Below are positions 63,263 through 64,000 of a stretch of 64,000 nt of DNA, piece after piece (position 1 is the stretch's first letter; each line of letters starts with the position of its first letter). The position numbers were made by a program, and so were the translations under genes. Below the pieces are notes generated by a model. The model made no database searches and was not told where the DNA came from. It worked only from the letters and a program-made list of their open reading frames with translations. Source of the stretch: Hippophae tibetana (taxonomy: Eukaryota; Streptophyta; Magnoliopsida; Rosales; Elaeagnaceae); the NCBI GenBank assembly GCA_037013495.1, contig CM072801.1, positions 37,188,001 through 37,252,000 on the forward strand, written 5' to 3'.

Positions 63263-64000
63263 TGGTATCAAAGCCTTGGTTGCTGAAAATATGTAATATA
63301 TCTTCATATATGTATTTTTTTGAATTTTACATTTAAAAAAACTTTGTCCATTGAATTTTCCTATTCTATCATAAGTCAAAATCTTAAAGAAAGATAGATA
63401 TTTCTATACCAAGTCTTGTGTTTTCTTTCAATTTTTTGTCATTATTTTGTCTTTCGATTTAATTTCCTAGTTTTCTTTAAATTCTTTGTACCTTCTTCAT
63501 GATTTATGTTTTTTATGGTCAACCTATCTTTGTTCTTGAAAAAACCTTAGAGCTACTCCAGTTCGTGATTACAATAAAAACTAGGTTATTAATATGGGTT
63601 GCAACTTTAAACTGTTGTAACTTTTAATTGGTTTATCGAAATGACTATTATAATCAATCAAATCGTCGCTCTTTCGATTCCAAAAACACGCTCAAATAAA
63701 AGTTTATTTATCGGAATTTGTTTTACCAAAATTACTTCGTTTACACTACTTGCCAACCTACAATAGTTAGGTGGCTTCTTATTGCGTTGTTTTCTGTTCT
63801 TGTTCTTTTGGGTTCCAATTTGATCATCTTAACCCTGTTCTAAGCAATTTAATCATTCTTAATCGTTGAGTTCCTATGTTGTCCGCCAAAAGCTTCCTCA
63901 TCATTTGGTATCAAAGCCTTGGTTGCTGAAAATATGTAATTTATCTTCATATATGTATTTTTTTGAATTTTACATTTAAAAAAAATTTGTCCATTGAATT
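63263..64000 (+). repeat. Right edge: return to the left-end subfamily (p-s types)
   Basis: From about 63,350 the unit carries TTCTATACC, TTTTATGGTCAACC, GATTACAATAAAAAC, ATCGTCGCTC and CAAATAAAAG, and then GTTCCTCATC-like AGCTTCCTCATC before the anchor at 63906. These are the marker bases of the p/s units at 2.2-4.2 kb and are rare or absent in the intervening blocks. The last unit is cut by the window end. Confidence 0.8.

Larger units (their letters stand above)
280..63918 (+). other. tRNA-iMet primer-binding-site-like motif, once per monomer (anchor list)
   Basis: The motif is TGGTATCAAAGCC. It starts at: 280, 923, 1566, 2209, 2852, 3495, 4138, 4780, 5422, 6065, 6708, 7351, 7994, 8636, 9279, 9922, 10564, 11207, 11849, 12491, 13135, 13777, 14420, 15063, 15706, 16347, 16989, 17630, 18272, 18913, 19555, 20198, 20840, 21480, 22123, 22770, 23412, 24054, 24701, 25343, 25984, 26627, 27269, 27910, 28553, 29196, 29838, 30483, 31125, 31766, 32409, 33052, 33695, 34338, 34980, 35623, 36266, 36908, 37552, 38195, 38838, 39482, 40124, 40767, 41410, 42053, 42695, 43338, 43981, 44623, 45267, 45910, 46552, 47195, 47838, 48480, 49124, 49767, 50409, 51052, 51695, 52337, 52980, 53627, 54268, 54909, 55550, 56193, 56836, 57480, 58128, 58770, 59411, 60052, 60695, 61338, 61981, 62622, 63263, 63906. 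Plant retroelement PBSs of this type start TGGTATCAGAGCC, so 12 of 13 bases match. Some monomers have AAATCC or AAAGCTT in place of AAAGCC. Confidence 0.6.
1..64000 (+). repeat. Satellite DNA array, ~643-bp monomer, 100 anchor copies, filling the whole window
   Basis: The same AT-rich unit repeats head to tail from the first base to the last with no unrelated sequence between copies. The anchor TGGTATCA (TGGCATCA once) occurs exactly once per unit, 100 times in all, with a mean period of about 642.7 bp and a range of 640-648 bp. All units lie in one orientation. Most length changes sit in A or T homopolymer runs, for example the A7-A9 run about 70 bp after the anchor. The + strand is T-rich and the - strand A-rich. 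Positions 1-279 and 63,906-64,000 are partial units, so the array continues beyond both edges. Long monomers, absence of genes and HOR structure are typical of (peri)centromeric heterochromatin. That location is inferred, not shown by the sequence. Confidence 0.98.

Noticed and set aside
1..64000. CRISPR array
   Set aside because: The repeat unit is 643 bp with no repeat/spacer alternation. The whole unit is repeated.
1..64000. Intact LTR retrotransposon or other mobile element inside the window
   Set aside because: Apart from the PBS-like motif and a CA before it, there are no gag/pol motifs, no polypurine tract followed by TG, no terminal repeats around unique sequence, and no break in the 643-bp rhythm.
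1..64000. Nucleosome phasing from 643 being about 4 x 161 bp
   Set aside because: This is numerology without MNase data. I saw no matching ~161-bp internal periodicity in the unit.

Overview
The window is one uninterrupted satellite DNA array. It holds 100 consecutive head-to-tail copies, all in the same orientation, of an AT-rich monomer of about 643 bp. I used TGGTATCA as an anchor, present once per monomer. It recurs from position 280 to 63,906 with a mean spacing of about 642.7 bp and single spacings of 640-648 bp. I see no credible protein-coding gene, tRNA, rRNA, CRISPR array or inserted mobile element. The short ORFs (60-114 codons) are one or two reading frames of the monomer repeated dozens of times.

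Organism: the absence of genes over 64 kb, the long monomer and the layered higher-order structure point to (peri)centromeric or other heterochromatin of a large eukaryotic genome. Each monomer carries TGGTATCAAAGCC just after a CA dinucleotide. This differs at one base from the start of the primer-binding site that many plant LTR retrotransposons use with initiator-methionine tRNA. That suggests a plant, and a satellite that grew out of the LTR-end/PBS/leader region of a retroelement. I do not recognise the species or a named satellite family.

Layout, with coordinates taken from anchor to anchor: (1) 1-11.3 kb is a five-monomer higher-order repeat (HOR) that becomes a four-monomer HOR (2,572 bp). 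(2) 11.3-15.2 kb holds diverged single monomers. (3) 15.2-19.1 kb holds three near-identical copies of a 1,283-bp dimer. (4) 19.1-21.7 kb holds single monomers, including a copy of 12.1-13.8 kb displaced by 7,063 bp. (5) 21.75-25.6 kb holds two copies of a 1,931-bp trimer. (6) 25.6-34.3 kb is a mosaic with partial seven-monomer spacing. (7) 34.3-53.0 kb is a six-monomer HOR (a-b-c-d-e-f, 3,857 bp) with three complete and two partial copies plus an aberrant two-monomer insert. (8) 53.0-63.3 kb is a related 6/7-monomer pattern. (9) 63.3-64.0 kb returns to the subfamily seen at the left end.

The array therefore reads as a history of unequal exchange. Local homogenisation has acted at different unit sizes (2, 3, 4, 5, 6 and about 7 monomers), and hybrid monomers mark some crossover points. 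Both window edges lie inside the array, so its full size is unknown.
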